This document shows, one piece after another, positions 36,061-49,300 of a DNA stretch of 64,000 bases (positions within the stretch are counted from its first letter, which is position 1; each line of letters opens with the position of its first letter). Source of the DNA: Riptortus pedestris. Its lineage: Eukaryota; Arthropoda; Insecta; Hemiptera; Alydidae. A program made the translations under genes and the position numbers. Where the stretch lies: NCBI GenBank assembly GCA_019009955.1, contig CM032230.1:1626001-1690000 (forward strand), given 5' to 3'. The notes beneath the pieces are model-generated. The model did not search any database and was not told the origin of the DNA. It worked only from the letters and a program-made list of their open reading frames with translations.

Positions 36061-36399
36061 ACGAAGGTACCTCTCTTTATTATAATGCTAGCATTATGGA
36101 CGTATTAAATGAGTACTCATGATATAGGGCATTTCAATCACTATGTAGTATATATATATTATTGGCTTGCCGCTAAAGTTTACAATCCAAACAAAGGGTA
36201 GCTATTTTGTTCTGTCTATGTTGTACAGTCATATGTCTAAAAGTTAAAGTTTCTTTGTTTTTATCACATCTTTATCAATAAGTTAATGTTTGTTTCCTTA
36301 GATTCAAAGTTAGCCCCTAAATTAGTATTCTCTTCAGGTTTAAATTGTATCAAATTAGTCTCATTCTGTTATAACCTCACAGAAGGTTCATTACTATAA
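36061..36399. other. Intergenic, no recognised feature
   Basis: AT-rich, nothing recognised. Confidence 0.45.
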
Positions 36400-36760
36400 G
36401 GTTATATTTATATGCTATTCTTATATTTATTTGATTTTAGTTTAGTTTTTTATCCATTGAAATTACATAAATGTTTACGTAATTTTATTAGTCTTTACAG
36501 TTTTGTTTTTGAACTTAATGTTTTGTTTTTGTTTATTTATTTTATTTGTTATTTTGTGTTTATTGTTGTTTTTCGTTGTTTGATTGCGTTCTATTATTTA
36601 GTTGTGTTTTGTTATATTGTTGCGTTCTGTTATTTAGTTAAGTTTTATTTAGTTGCGTTCCGTTATTTAGTTGTGTTTTGTTATATTGTTGCGTTCTGTT
36701 ATTTAGCCGAGTTTTGTTATTTGTTTGCGTTCTTATTTGGTATTATTTAATTTTTTCTTG
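36400..36760. repeat. T-rich degenerate repeat (GTTGCGTTCTGTTATTTA)
   Basis: From about 36570 the motif GTTGCGTTCTGTTATTTAGT and variants recur with a spacing of about 30-45 bp, preceded by T-rich sequence. The 112-codon open frame across it (36412-36750) is rich in F, L, Y and V only because of the composition. Confidence 0.65.
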
Positions 36761-37805
36761 TTTCTATTTAAAAGTTGGACTCACAAAACTCTAACGTGGA
36801 AGTTATAAATGAGGTAAGGTAAACTTATCCAGGCTATGAAAAAAGGAGGGTGAAACTTATTTTGAAGATATCAAACAAGATCTGGATTTGGATGGATATA
36901 GAAGTAATATGAAAAGAGAAGCTCAAGAAAGAACCCGATGGCTTGTAACTACAAGGTCTTTAGATCGTTGGATATAAATGACTGGAAAAACAGATGCATG
37001 ACACTATTATAACGCGCGCGCGCACACACACACAGTATATGTATTTATAAATGGATGGCAATCACTAAACATGATGAACCGATACTTGAAGATAAATCGT
37101 ACCGAGAGAACAATGTCCACATTCGAATCCCCTTTAGATAAAAACACAGGGTAACTAATTCTGAAAACGGCCATAAACAAGAACCGTTTTCATTCGATAA
37201 TGTGATATCTATATCTGCCTATTCATTTGAATATATCTATTTATGCTTTTCATACAATAGCTTATATCTATCTATATATTATTTGCACACTCTCTAGAGT
37301 TGACGAATTATCAGGTAATAAACCAATCTATATTCAGCTGCCAACACTAAAAATAATATTTCATGTTTACATTTTAACAGATATATTCAATTTTCAAAAC
37401 TTGTCCTTATCAAACATTCAATTTAAACTTCTCGAAATACCAATGCGTAGTTATAAAAGGAAAGCCCAACCATAATTTGAAAAACCAAGTAGATTCAAAA
37501 AACCATTAAAGGGAGTGAGTTGTCTGAAAGAGATAGAAATACTTAGATAATAGTCCCAAAACGATTCGAGTTTTGAATAAGTGGAGCCTTGCCAACAAAT
37601 AATGGCAGCTCGACTTCTAATGCCCCAACATTCTCAACTAATGCGCCTGCCTGAAATTTTATTTTTATTTGTTTATACAAGAAATAAATATAATTATTCT
37701 TGGGTCGGTGAGCCACAACTCCCAACGATTCTTCCGATTTGTGATACTTTAAAAGTGGAATACCCTACAGGCGAAACTTATGGCAGCAAATTTAGAGAGT
37801 TTTAT
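36761..37805. other. Intergenic, no recognised feature
   Basis: Contains a short (CG)n(CA)n run at about 37013-37033. No gene recognised. Confidence 0.45.
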
Positions 37806-38260
37806 CGAAAAAGTCCATCAGCGGCTGCGTAAACTAAGCAGATTTCCCACGTGTTGGTATGCTAAACTAATGATTTCATCTGACCACATATTCCGATTGA
37901 AGACCAAAAAGATGAATTACTCACTGAATATTTTACGAAGAAATGCATAGAGCAACAATCGCAGAACATCCATATTTTAACAAAATTGGTTCTTTATATC
38001 TTCCGATCAGACTAATAATAACGCAGATAATATCTGATATTATCTTGGATTTCCTAATTGTCCTCTCCTATAACTTAATGAAGACTGAAAACTAAAAACT
38101 TCAATTATCTCGGCTAATATTCATATTAGAGAAAATATTTATTCTACAAGTTTCATAAGCAATTATATTTACAATAAGATTGATTCCGTATAATGTTTCG
38201 AATCGGACGTACCATAACGGAGGTAGTTCGAGATTCTCGAAAAATGTCTTGATTTACAAT
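37806..38260 (+). mobile_element. HINE relic
   Basis: The 5' end is recognisable: AAAAAGTCCATCAGCGGCTG, then AACTAAGCAGATTTCCCACG. After diverged internal sequence the core follows (TCTCGGCTAATATTCATATT, TCGGACGTACCATAACGGAG). The 3' end was not found. Confidence 0.68.
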
Positions 38261-39034
38261 AGACCTTTATTAAAATCCTTTTTCTCGCCATATATATCTA
38301 GGGCTACCCCTCACCCCCCCCCCTGTACAAATTTAACCAATCCCAAATGTACTAGTGGACAAAACGTGTAATAATATAATATATTTCATGAATATTGTCA
38401 TATTTTACAATTATAAAAGATGTATGTTCCAATAAAATTACTAATGAGAATTGTTCTAGTGTACATAATTGAATTGGTCATTGTATTTAAGGACTAGTGC
38501 TTCAGGCCGCCGAGATGGTGGTCATGGCAACTAGCACAACTAGAGCAGATGGTAGAAGGGCAACACTCTGATGATGCGCAAACTAAACATCAAGTCTAAA
38601 AATAAATCACGTCATATCAGCAAACCCAATAGTTAATATGCCGCAAAGAAAATGAACTAACACAAAATCCTAAAAAGAAGGCGAGTATTCATGGGAGCAC
38701 GTTTGCAAAGCACGAAAAATGTCCTTCGAACCAATCGCAAAGTCGGCCTTTTTATTCTTGAGCAATTTACGATTTATTTGTGAAAGAAAAAAAAGAAAGT
38801 TGTTCGTGCGTCTGCTGAAAAAATAAGCTGGAGTTACGTAACTCATCTTAATAGACCTCGATCCAAAGGCCTATAGCCGGCAATTTATATCATCCAAACC
38901 CTGCTCACATTCACTTCTTTTCATATTCCAATCATATAAAGCAATTTTATTTATTTCAATTGGGCGTCTAATCATGTTTAGGCCTTAATGTATTTCAGAT
39001 AAACGATTCTTTATTTTTAATAGTATACAATATT
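38261..39034. other. Intergenic, no recognised feature
   Basis: No recognised element. Confidence 0.45.
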
Positions 39035-39285
39035 TTTATATAACCTTTCACAACCATGCTTATAACCTACCAACAACATACCATAATCTTCACAACATTC
39101 TAATTTTGTTCATATTCAGGTTTGATCTGATCATGTATTACACGATTACAGAAAATTTAATATTACACTCGTGACGAAAGTAGACTTTACAACTCTCGTG
39201 AAATTACCACACGAGCGTGTGGGTAAACGTTTCACTCGAGTTGTAAAATGATCTACTTTCGTTACTTGTATAATAAATAACTATT
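39035..39285. repeat. Dispersed repeat with a long imperfect palindrome, copy 1
   Basis: About 250 bp shared with about 58640-58925 (ACCTTTCACAACCATGCTTA, CACTCGTGACGAAAGTAGAC, GTTGTAAAATGATCTACTTT). The half at about 39160-39282 folds back on itself: TTACACTCGTGACGAAAGTA pairs with TACTTTCGTTACTTGTATAA, and ACAACTCTCGTGAAA pairs with TTTCACTCGAGTTGT. It looks like a fold-back MITE. No coding capacity. Confidence 0.82.
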
Positions 39286-40223
39286 ATGAGGGAGGTGGTC
39301 TTAAACATCAGCGTGGAACCTCTAATTGTAAGAAGGTTTTAGACATGGTTGTCTCTTTTCCCGGCCGAATAAATATGAAGGCAAATGCAAGGTTGATTAG
39401 GACTAAGGCATTATCTCACATGGTTTGCCTAATCCAAGTTTAGGATAGCACAGTGAGCCAATTCCAGGCTTCTTTCTGATCCCAACATGGTTGCAAATTT
39501 AAAATGATAATTAAAACGAAGCTGACAGCTGTCATTTTTAGAATTTTCTAACTTTAATCGTAATGGTGAAGTTTTATTGATTTTTCTTCTGAACACAGCT
39601 CGGTATTTTCCAATGTCCTAATTTTGAGAATAATGTATACTGCTTATATTCAGCAAGAAAATACATTACAAGTGGAATCGCCGCAATCCCACAGAGCAGA
39701 GAAAATAGATTCCTTTTGCCCTGACAACTACTCCATTTTCCAATTACTACGGCAAGGCCGTGGAGCCGGGCAAGCTCTAGGCTCTACTTACCTTCCTCCA
39801 ATTCTAGTTGCTTATCATTTTCAAGATGGATCGCTCACTCACACCTGTTCTGAGACTCTCCATCAGTTTTTCTCCTTATCTCGATATTTCTCCTTATCAT
39901 TCATCCTTTGAGTCCTTTTCTTGTCTTCTAGATTGTTGACACCGGATACAGTTTTTTCGGAATTGAGCTTCATGACATTTTATCATTGAGTGGACTGAAA
40001 AATATCGACTGCAGTGTCATCCCCAACACTGAGAACACACCTGGATTCCAAACGGAATAGTTAGATATTAATGGTTTATTAAGATGAAATCACTCAAAGT
40101 AATTTTAAGGCATATTTGCCTCCAGAGGATTGCGAGTATCAACTATAACTTAACACAAGATAAGCCCCTGTGAAAATGGTTTGGAATATTTACACAAGCT
40201 GGCATAAATCCACGGAATATTAC
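39286..40223. other. Intergenic, no recognised feature
   Basis: A 95-codon open frame (39624-39911, plus) shows no domain. Confidence 0.45.
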
Positions 40224-40725
40224 CAAATAATACATACCTTGATCCGATTTCAGCCGTTAATGAGCTTGATCTTTAGTTTTACATGGAAAGCCTATATAGA
40301 ATTTGTTAACGAACAAACAAAAACTGGAACCACAAGAACGGTAAGAGACAAGGCTGTGTGTATATATACACTAGTGTGTGTATATACATGTATGTATGTG
40401 TATATATCTTTATATATATAACTAATTAACATTAATATTAATGACTTAACAAAACTCTATATGTAAATTAGCATTAATTCTTTCATGATTATAAGCTATA
40501 TTAAATTTTTCAGATTCGAACGGGAGTGGGGGTTATAAGGGGTCTAAATAAAAATTCGCGATATTTTATTTTCTATTTGTTTTTAGGCAAACGTGCACTT
40601 AAAAAAAGTTTTTTTTGTGTTATTAAAAGTATCATTTGTTTTAAACATGATATTTAAGTGCATATGAAATTTAATATGCTAATCGCTTAAAATATCATGC
40701 AGGAAAACGTCTGTCGGGTCCGCTA

Positions 40726-40767
<42 letters not shown>

Positions 40768-40830
40768 TCTCCTTGGTAGGATCGAAGGTCTAATTTGAGT
40801 ACAACGTCAATAGCAAAACCAGTGAAATGT
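40224..40830 (+). mobile_element. HINE relic interrupted by a Helitron fragment
   Basis: The left part (GATCCGATTTCAGCCGTTAA, then ACGAACAAACAAAAACTGGA) runs into a TA/TG-rich tract. The right part resumes after the Helitron with (TA)n, CATCTCCTTGGTAGGATCGA and GAGTACAACGTCAATAGC. Both outer ends are lost. Confidence 0.68.
40431..40726 (+). mobile_element. Helitron fragment with a different 3' end
   Basis: Internal sequence GATTATAAGCTATATTAAAT and CGGGAGTGGGGGTTATAAGG matches the third unit of the Helitron at 2053. The 3' end is AACGTCTGTCGGGTCCGCTA followed by G (CTAG at 40723-40726) and then T. This end differs from the CCCGGGCGAAGCCGGG type and marks another subfamily. The 5' part is lost. 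Confidence 0.72.
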
Positions 40831-41849
40831 ATAACACTTTAAGAAAGATACTTGTAAAACCAGGAAACGCTGTACTAATCCCAGCTGAAATAATTTGTAA
40901 AATGCTCAAACCTGCAACATGCAAATTGATTTTCAACTCATGTGCTCACTTCACTACTAACTCAATCAGTAGTAGAATATTGGGAGAACGTTTTCTGAAA
41001 AAGAACACTAAATTATCGTTCTTGAGCTTGGAAGTAGTTCACATATGACTGGCCATGGAGATATAAACTTCACTGCTTCAAACGTTCGTATGTAACTGTC
41101 AGTGGTCTCAGAGATATGGGATCATTGACGATTAACTCTGAGGAATGCATTTACAATATTAGGATATTAATGTAGAATGGCCTCTTCTAAGGTATGGCTG
41201 CATATCTATACTAGAACTATACGGAGTAAGGCGAGTCAACATCTCTCTCTCATCAATCAACTCCGAATGTGCATTATAAACCAAAATTTTAGAAAAATAC
41301 TTAAAACAATTGAAAGGATAATAAATATGCAGGTATTATAGAATCAAAACCTTGGATCGGGGAAAAGGGAAATTAAAAAAGGACACTATAAGTAGGAGGA
41401 TGCCATTCAAGTTATATTATTAAAAGGTAAATGTTTTCGATTCAGGAAGAATAAGATTGAATTAGTGATGGCTAGTTATCGCGAAGCATTATAGACAACC
41501 CTTCAAAGTTAAATTTCGCTGAATGAAAAAGTTAAAAAGAAGATCCTTGAAAGAGATAAGCATTATAAACGAAGTTTGATTATAGTAGAAGGGGAATTGT
41601 ATATGTTAAGAATTTATTACGAGCGTGTATAACATTCCTTGCAAAAATATTTTGATGGACTAAATTCTTTAATACTGCTCATTAACAAGTTGATAAAGCT
41701 GAGATAGGCATTGATTTGGCGGTAGATATACGCTCATAACCCGGCTATTCGTCTTGTGGACCTCATTTAGTTATTAACTACTTGTATTTGAACACAAAAA
41801 TACAATCTAAGCATTATAAAGTCAGCTGGAATGAGATATGGAAGACCAC
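40831..41849. other. Intergenic, no recognised feature
   Basis: The 73-codon frame at 40827-41048 (plus) has no recognised domain. Confidence 0.45.
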
Positions 41850-42172
41850 CTGGATCCTGGAATACGTTAGCACGACTTACAACCAATAACTTTCTAACCG
41901 TCCTCACCGCCTGCCTACATTATTTATTTATTAATCTTTTTCTAAAACCATATGTTTTTAATTATTAACTTTTTACTTTAATCTTGTTCTTGTTTTCATT
42001 CCGTCATGTCTGTACGCAATAAACTTCTTTAAATCCACTTCGTAGCTTTTTCGTTAACTCGTGCTATAGTGGTGACTATCGACGTGGTCTGAAAATGTCT
42101 AGCGCAGATGAAAATACCAATAGACCCGATCCCGACCGCCAACTCTCAAAAGTGCATGTATAGTGCATGCCG
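41850..42172 (+). mobile_element. Probable LTR retrotransposon 5' end
   Basis: Inferred from layout. A 3'-LTR-like stretch with AATAAACTTC (about 42019) is followed near 42069 by TGGTGACTATCGACGTGGTC, which resembles the primer-binding/leader region of insect Gypsy-type elements. A short gag-like start follows. The outer LTR boundary is not defined, and no pol sequence follows because the minisatellite begins inside the gag start. Confidence 0.45.
42095..42163 (+). pseudogene. Gag-like N-terminal stub
   Basis: ATG at 42095 gives 22 codons, MSSADENTNRPDPDR then QLSKVHV, then TAG. A polar start leading to a KVxV motif is like the N-terminus of insect retrotransposon Gag proteins, which usually continue with IPPFW. 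Here the sequence breaks into the 30-bp repeat at exactly that point. The assignment is from memory of family style and is tentative. Confidence 0.4.
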
Positions 42173-45100
42173 AGCAGAGTATGCAGTGCCAATAGCATGT
42201 CGAGCAGAGTATGCAGTGCCAATAGCATGTCGAGCAGAGTATGCAGTGCCAATAGCATGTCGAGCAGAGTGTGCAGTGCCAATAGCATGCCGAGCAGAGT
42301 GTGCGGTGCCAATAGCATGCCGAGCAGAGTGTGCGGTGCCAATAGCATGCCGAGCAGAGTGTGCAGTGCCAATAGCATGCCGAGCAGCGTGAGCAGTGCC
42401 AATAGCATGCCGAGCAGCCTGTGCAGTGCCAATAGCATGCCGAGCAGCGTGTGCAGTGCCAATAGCATGCCGAGCAGAGTGTGCAGTGCCAATAGCATGC
42501 CGAGCAGAGTGTGCCGTGCCAATAGCATGCCGAGCAGAGTGTGCAGTGCCAATAGCATGCCGAGCAGCCTGTGCAGTGCCAATAGCATGCCGAGCAGCGT
42601 GTGCAGTGCCAATAGCAAGCCGAGCAGAGTGTGCAGTGCCAATAGCATGCCGAGCAGCGTGCGCAGTGCCAATAGCATGCCGAGCAGAGTGTGCAGTGCC
42701 AATAGCATGCCGAGCAGCGTGTGCAGTGCCAATAGCATGCCGAGCAGCGTGTGCAGTGCCAATAGCATGCCGAGCAGCGTGTGCAGTGCCAATAGCATGA
42801 GGAGCAGAGTGTCCAGTGCCAATAGCATGCCGAGCAGAGTGTGCAGTGCCAATAGCAAGCCGAGCAGAGTGTGCAGTGCCAATAGCATGCCGAGCAGCGT
42901 GCGCAGTGCCAATAGCATGCCGAGCAGCCTGTGCAGTGCCAATAGCATGCCGAGCAGCGTGTGCAGTGCCAATAGCATGCCGAGCAGCGTGTGCAGTGCC
43001 AATAGCATGCCGAGCAGAGTGTGCAGTGCCAATAGCATGCCGAGCAGCGTGTGCAGTGCCAATAGCATGCCGAGCAGCGTGTGCGGTGCCAATAGCATGC
43101 CGAGCAAAGTGTGCGGTGCCAATAGCATGAGGAGCAGAGTGTGCGGTGCCAATAGCATGCCGAGCAGAGTGTGCAGTGCCAATAGCATGCCGAGCAGCGT
43201 GTGCAGTGCCAATAGCATGCCGAGCAGAGTGTGCAGTGCCAATAGCATGCCGAGCAGAGTGTGCAGTGCCAATAGCATGCCGAGCAGAGTGTGCAGTGCC
43301 AATAGCATGCCGAGCAGAGTGTGCAGTGCCAATAGCATGCCGAGCAGAGTGTGCAGTGCCAATAGCATGCCGAGCAGCGTGTGCAGTGCCAATAGCATGC
43401 CGAGCAGCGTGTGCAGTGCCAATAGCAAGCCGAGCAGAGTGTGCAGTGCCAATAGCATGCCGAGCAGAGTGTGCAGTGCCAATAGCATGCCGAGCAGAGT
43501 GTGCAGTGCCAATAGCATGCCGAGCAGAGTGTGCAGTGCCAATAGCATGCCGAGCAGAGTGTGCAGTGTCAATAGCATGCCGAGCAGAGTATGCAGTGCC
43601 AATAGCATGCCGAGCAGAGTGTGCAGTGCCAATAGCATGCCGAGCAGAGTGTGCAGAGCAAATAGCATGCCGAGCAGAGTCTGCTGTGCCAATAGCATGC
43701 CGAGCAGAGTGTGCAGTGCCAATAGCATGCCGAGCAGAGTGTGCAGTGCCAATAGCATGCCGAGCAGAGTGTGCAGTGCCAATAGCATGCCGAGCAGAGT
43801 GTGCAGTGCCAATAGCATGCCGAGCAGAGTGTGCAGTGCCAATAGCATGCCGAGCAGAGTGTGCAGTGCCAATAGCATGCCGAGCAGAGTGTGCGGTGCC
43901 AATAGCATGCCGAGCAGAGTGTGCAGTGCCAATAGCATGCCGAGCAGAGTGTGCAGTGCCAATAGCATGCCGAGCAGAGTGTGCAGTGCCAATAGCATGC
44001 CGAGCAGCGTGTGCAGTGCCAATAGCATGCCGAGCAGAGTGTGCAGTGCCAATAGCATGCCGAGCAGAGTGTGCAGTGCCAATAGCATGCCGAGCAGCGT
44101 GTGCAGTGCCAATAGCATGCCGAGCAGAGTGTGCAGTGCCAATAGCATGCCGAGCAGAGTGTGCAGTGCCAATAGCATGCCGAGCAGAGTGTGCAGTGCC
44201 AATAGCATGCCGAGCAGAGTGTGCAGTGCCAATAGCATGCCGAGCAGAGTGTGCAGTGCCAATAGCATGCCGAGCAGAGTGTGCTGTGCCAATAGCATGC
44301 CGAGCAGAGTGTGCAGTGCCAATAGCATGTCGAGCAGAGTGTGCAGTGCCAATAGCATGCCGAGCAGAGTGTGCAGTGCCAATAGCATGCCGAGCAGAGT
44401 GTGCAGTGCCAATAGCATGCCGAGCAGAGTGTGCAGTGCCAATAGCATGCCGAGCAGAGTGTGCAGTGCCAATAGCATGCCGAGCAGAGTGTGCAGTGCC
44501 AATAGCATGCCGAGCAGCGTGTGCAGTGCCAATAGCATGCCGAGCAGAGTGTGCAGTGCCAATAGCATGCCGAGCAGCGTGTGCAGTGCCAATAGCATGC
44601 CGAGCAGAGTGTCCAGTGCCAATAGCATGCCGAGCAGAGTGTGCAGTGCCAATAGCATGCCGAGCAGAGTGTGCAGTGCCAATAGCATGACGAGCAGAGT
44701 GTGCAGTGCCAATAGCATGCCGAGCAGAGTGTGCAGTGCCAATAGCATGCCGAGCAGAGTGTGCAGTGCCAATAGCATGCCGAGCAGAGTGTGCAGTGCC
44801 AATAGCATGCCGAGCAGAGTGTGCAGTGCCAATAGCATGCCGAGCAGAGTGTGCAGTGCCAATAGCATGCCGAGCAGAGTGTGCAGTGCCAATAGCATGC
44901 CGAGCAGAGTGTGCGGTGCCAATAGCATGCCGAGCAGAGTGTGCAGTGCCAATAGCATGCCGAGCAGAGTGTGCGGTGCCAATAGCATGCCGAGCAGAGT
45001 GTGCGGTGCCAATAGCATGCCGAGCAGAGTGTGCGGTGCCAATAGCATGCCGAGCAGAGTGTGCAGTGCCAATAGCATGCCGAGCAGAGTGTGCAGTGCC

Positions 45101-45826
45101 AATAGCATGCCGAGCAGCGTGTGCAGTGCCAATAGCATGCCGAGCAGCGTGTGCAGTGCCAATAGCATGCCGAGCAGAGTGTGCGGTGCCAATAGCATGC
45201 CGAGCAGAGTGTGCGGTGCCAATAGCATGCCGAGCAGCGTGTGCAGTGCCAATAGCATGCCGAGCAGAGTGTGCAGTGCCAATAGCATGCCGAGCAGCGT
45301 GTGCAGTGCCAATAGCATGCCGAGCAGCGTGTGCAGTGCCAATAGCATGCCGAGCAGCGTGTGCAGTGCCAATAGCATGCCGAGCAGAGTGTGCAGTGCC
45401 AATAGCATGCCGAGCAGAGTGTGCAGTGCCAATAGCATGCCGAGCAGAGTGTGCAGTGCCAATAGCATGCCGAGCAGAGTGTGCGGTGCCAATAGCATGC
45501 CGAGCAGAGTGTGCGGTGCCAATAGCATGCCGAGCAGAGTGTGCAGTGCCAATAGCATGCCGAGCAGAGTGTGCAGTGCCAATAGCATGCCGAGCAGCGT
45601 GTGCAGTGCCAATAGCATGCCGAGCAGAGTGTGCAGTGCCAATAGCATGCCGAGCAGAGTGTGCAGTGCCAATAGCATGCCGAGCAGAGTGTGCAGTGCC
45701 AATAGCATGCCGAGCAGAGTGTGCAGTGCCAATAGCATGCCGAGCAGCGTGTGCAGTGCCAATAGCATGCCGAGCAGCGTGTGCAGTGCCAATAGCATGC
45801 CGAGCAGAGTGTGCAGTGCCAATACA
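42161..45826. repeat. 30-bp minisatellite, about 122 copies
   Basis: The unit is exactly 30 bp (GTGCAGTGCCAATAGCATGC plus CGAGCAGAGT) and stays in register for 3.67 kb without a single indel. Variation is by substitution at a few sites: AGAGT/AGCGT, GCAGTG/GCGGTG, CATGC/CATGT at the left edge. Because 30 is divisible by three, two forward and two reverse frames stay open for up to about 1,240 codons, giving peptides such as MPSRVCSANS and ACRAECAVPI. The flanks supply no start context or unique coding sequence, so I do not annotate a protein. Confidence 0.97.
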
Positions 45827-46004
45827 GTGGACAGTGGGCAATGAAGTCACCAAGTCCATCTCCTGAAACAGTCAGTTTGAGTCATTAATTGACTGAATAG
45901 AAGACAGGCAGGCCATGAATTAGCATATGGACAGGTTGCCTAACGAAGGCTAGGTGATAACTTATTAGGTGAATACAACTGGAATCATGACGAGTTCCTT
46001 CTCC

Positions 46005-46350
46005 ATCTCCGCCACACAGGTGCTGCGTAAATAAACAGATTTCACAAGTGCTGGAATATGATATCCTTATGTTCTCATCTAGCTAGCCATTTCCTATTTT
46101 TCCCTATAAGTAATTTAATGGTTATGGACTGAGATACATAAGGAGAAAATTCCATGAGTAGGAGTGGGGGTTTCTGAAGACAATACTAATAAGGAAGCAA
46201 AGAATTTTTCATTACATAACAACTGTATAAAACATTTATTGTAAATTAAATGTCATGATTTCATAGGTTCAATTGTTTGATACTCCTCTTAATAATGGAA
46301 CTATTTCAGGTTTTCGGAATCCACCCCTTATATATATACTATATGAAATG
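46005..46350 (+). mobile_element. HINE relic
   Basis: CACACAGGTGCTGCGTAAAT, then AACAGATTTCACAAGTGCTG, marks a worn 5' end. GAGTAGGAGTGGGGGTTTCT and a weak core follow (AATAATGGAACTATTTCAGG). The 3' end is absent. Confidence 0.58.
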
Positions 46351-49300
46351 TAGGGCTACTATAGTTGGATTTAGTGGTAGAGAAAGGGGATTACTTTACG
46401 TTAAACATAGAGATTAATCAATGTAAGAGTAGGTAATTGTAAAATTAACATATTTTTTTCTATTGTTTCATCTTGGGTTTGTCAGATTGTAACGTTGGTG
46501 TTGATCGGATCGATGAGTGTCTATCTCCTATTCTAGTCCCAGACTCTAATCAAGATGGTGCAAGAGATAACTGGGACTCATAAATTGAATAGCATGAATA
46601 TTTTTGAACCGCACCTCATAAATCCCACCGCGCCAGTCGATAAGGATCCCAGCCAAAAAAAAAAAAAAAAGTGTTCGTTATTTATAACACAATGTAAAAA
46701 AAGTTAAATGCGTGGGGGCTTTGTCGCCTAAGATAAAATCCTCTGGCGCTTTTTGATGAAACCTCTTCTTGTTTGATATTTCAAAACAGCTTCTGTTAGA
46801 AGATACCGAATACTCACAGTTGACCTAGAGTTTTGCCTGGAATATAAATAATACACACGCCAGTCATTCAAGAGCTGTGTAACCAACACTCAACACGTGC
46901 AGGAATGACTCATTGATATCTGGTGTCTTCATTGATATTGCCTATTTCTAAAATGGTAACACACCATAATTGAAACCAATGCTTGAGATAATGTCGCACA
47001 ATATACTCATAACCAACATATACTCACTCAAATTAAATTACGTATTCAAAATAATTTACAGCACTGTATTTAACATTATTTCATTTGTAAGTGACATTGA
47101 AATTCTCTCAAGGTCCTATTCAAATATCTCTAATACAAAAAATACGGAGAAATAACCAATTTAATACTTGGCGATCCTCTGATCCCCCTCCCCTTCCATA
47201 AAACCAGAGGTACACAACTAGATGTTCCTACAGTCCTAAATGTGAACTTTCAGAATTTTAGTGCTAGTCGTTTTTCTGCGAGATACGTAGTCTACGCGTA
47301 AATATGTAATGTATTCCATTAATGTGCTATTTGATATTTAATTAATTCAAACATCTACTATTCTTTCTACCGCAAAGAGCCGGGCTATTGCCCTGTGCCG
47401 TGTAAATATGTGACTATGGTTGGTATATATTGGGCAACTATCACTCAGCAGTTTTGAAATATCATTTGGCATGTCAATGTTGTCAGGTTTTTTTTCTGCA
47501 AGCATTCAGTAGGTGTTTTATGGTAAATTAATAATAATTCGACATTTCTCGTTTCCTCAGCGGTGTTTCGAATCCAGCTACAAAAAGTATCAATATATTA
47601 ACGGGCAATCCTTAAGCTGCATAAACCCAGCCTGAAAACCATGCATTAACTGTAGACTTTATCTGTAGGACCTTATTGGCTTTGAGTACAGGCCATGTGT
47701 GTTGCCAGTATATATGTTCTCCAGGCCCATCAGGATGGCCTAAAATATGCTACAACTATCATTTCGGCTTTTGGAGTTAATATGGTCACCGATACGCCTG
47801 TGCCATTGACTAATTTACATACATCGGTGAAATGAACAGTTTATATGACTTTTCGAGCTCACATTTGTTGAATCCTTTTTAAAAAACATAGATGAAAGAG
47901 TTTGTGATTTCCCAAATTTAGATAATGAAATATTAATGATGAAATTAGATATAAGACGATGTAGGTCAAAGGTATGTATGGTTTAGAGGGAGAATTTGGT
48001 TGACGTCTAAATCAGGGATTATTTGGGAGTCATTACATGTTACATCGAGGGACTTGTAACCTGGGGTTTAGGTCTAATTGTATCAATGTTAGCACCTAAT
48101 AAGCTCGATATAAAACATGAAGGTACAGCATTTCGCCTCTAATCTCAAGTGGAGGATCACCCGACTCTGTATATTAGCTGATAGTTGTACTGCTTCTAGA
48201 TGCACCCACTTGTTGCTAGGCATTGTTGCATCACCCTTTTCACGAGACTAGAGAATGAGCCTGTATGAGCAGGAGAGAAACGAAGATGAATTAGGAAGGT
48301 GGAAGACTTTAGCAGACCCCATCTCATATCAGGGAAGCAGAGAAATATCAAAGGACATTACTGTCGGCCATACTTCCGTCATACGACACATTTATGTTAT
48401 GTTGTCAAAAACATTAAGGGCAGAGGGTGCCTCACGATAGGATTGATTACAAGAAACCACTAATGCACTTCCTTTTTGTTTTATGAAAAAAATAGTGTTA
48501 TGGTAATCGATGAAGCAGGCAATAGTGAGATCTTGATTAGTAGGGCACCGAAGGAAGGTTGAGCTTACTGTTCTCAAATATACAAATTCCATGAGAAGCT
48601 TAAAGGGAAATTGCCTATACTTTCCAACAAAGGGCACACAACCACATTTTTGTCAATCAAGTTAAAAAAATGACGGGATCTGAACTAGACCGCAAATACC
48701 ATATTCACAAGAATTGTTTCCAAAAGTGAACCATTTCATCTGAACGTTTGAGATATTATTGATAGAACTTTTGGACGCTGGGGGAAACTAGTCAATCAAG
48801 CACGGCTAAATTTAGCAGAAATAACGCTGCCAAAATCTGTTTTTATTTCTTTGGTATGCCTCCTACACTGGGTTCTGACATTTCACTCCTAAATTAGTTT
48901 GGGAATTCTGAAGGTTTGGTCCCAGCCTGGAGATTCCTATCTGGATCGGTAGTCATCAGATAGAGGTATAACTGATATTGAAGGATAGCTTTAATAAAGG
49001 CATTTGGGTGTATTTGCATATAGCCATCAGATACTGAGAAGGATAACAATCTCGAAAAGAGTATTGAAAGTAGCGACTCGGCGCAGTTACCTGGGAGATT
49101 TTAACGATGGGCCTGGTGGGCGGTCTCTGAAATAGAATATGCATTTGGATCATAAATACACGACTGTCAGCTGGACGGAAGGAGAAAAAAGGAGCCGGTT
49201 GGAAGTAAGGAGACCGTGGGCAGTTGTTGTTATTCGTCACTCCACTCAATTAGACTTGCAAATATTCCAATAATATTCACAATCAGACATTCATACTCAA

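Noticed and set aside
36412..36750. 112-codon hydrophobic frame that looks like a membrane protein
   Set aside because: Composition artefact of a T-rich degenerate repeat.
42076..45866. Overlapping open frames of more than 1,200 codons on both strands
   Set aside because: They are translations of the 30-bp tandem repeat, which lacks stops in four frames; no unique coding flanks or domains exist.
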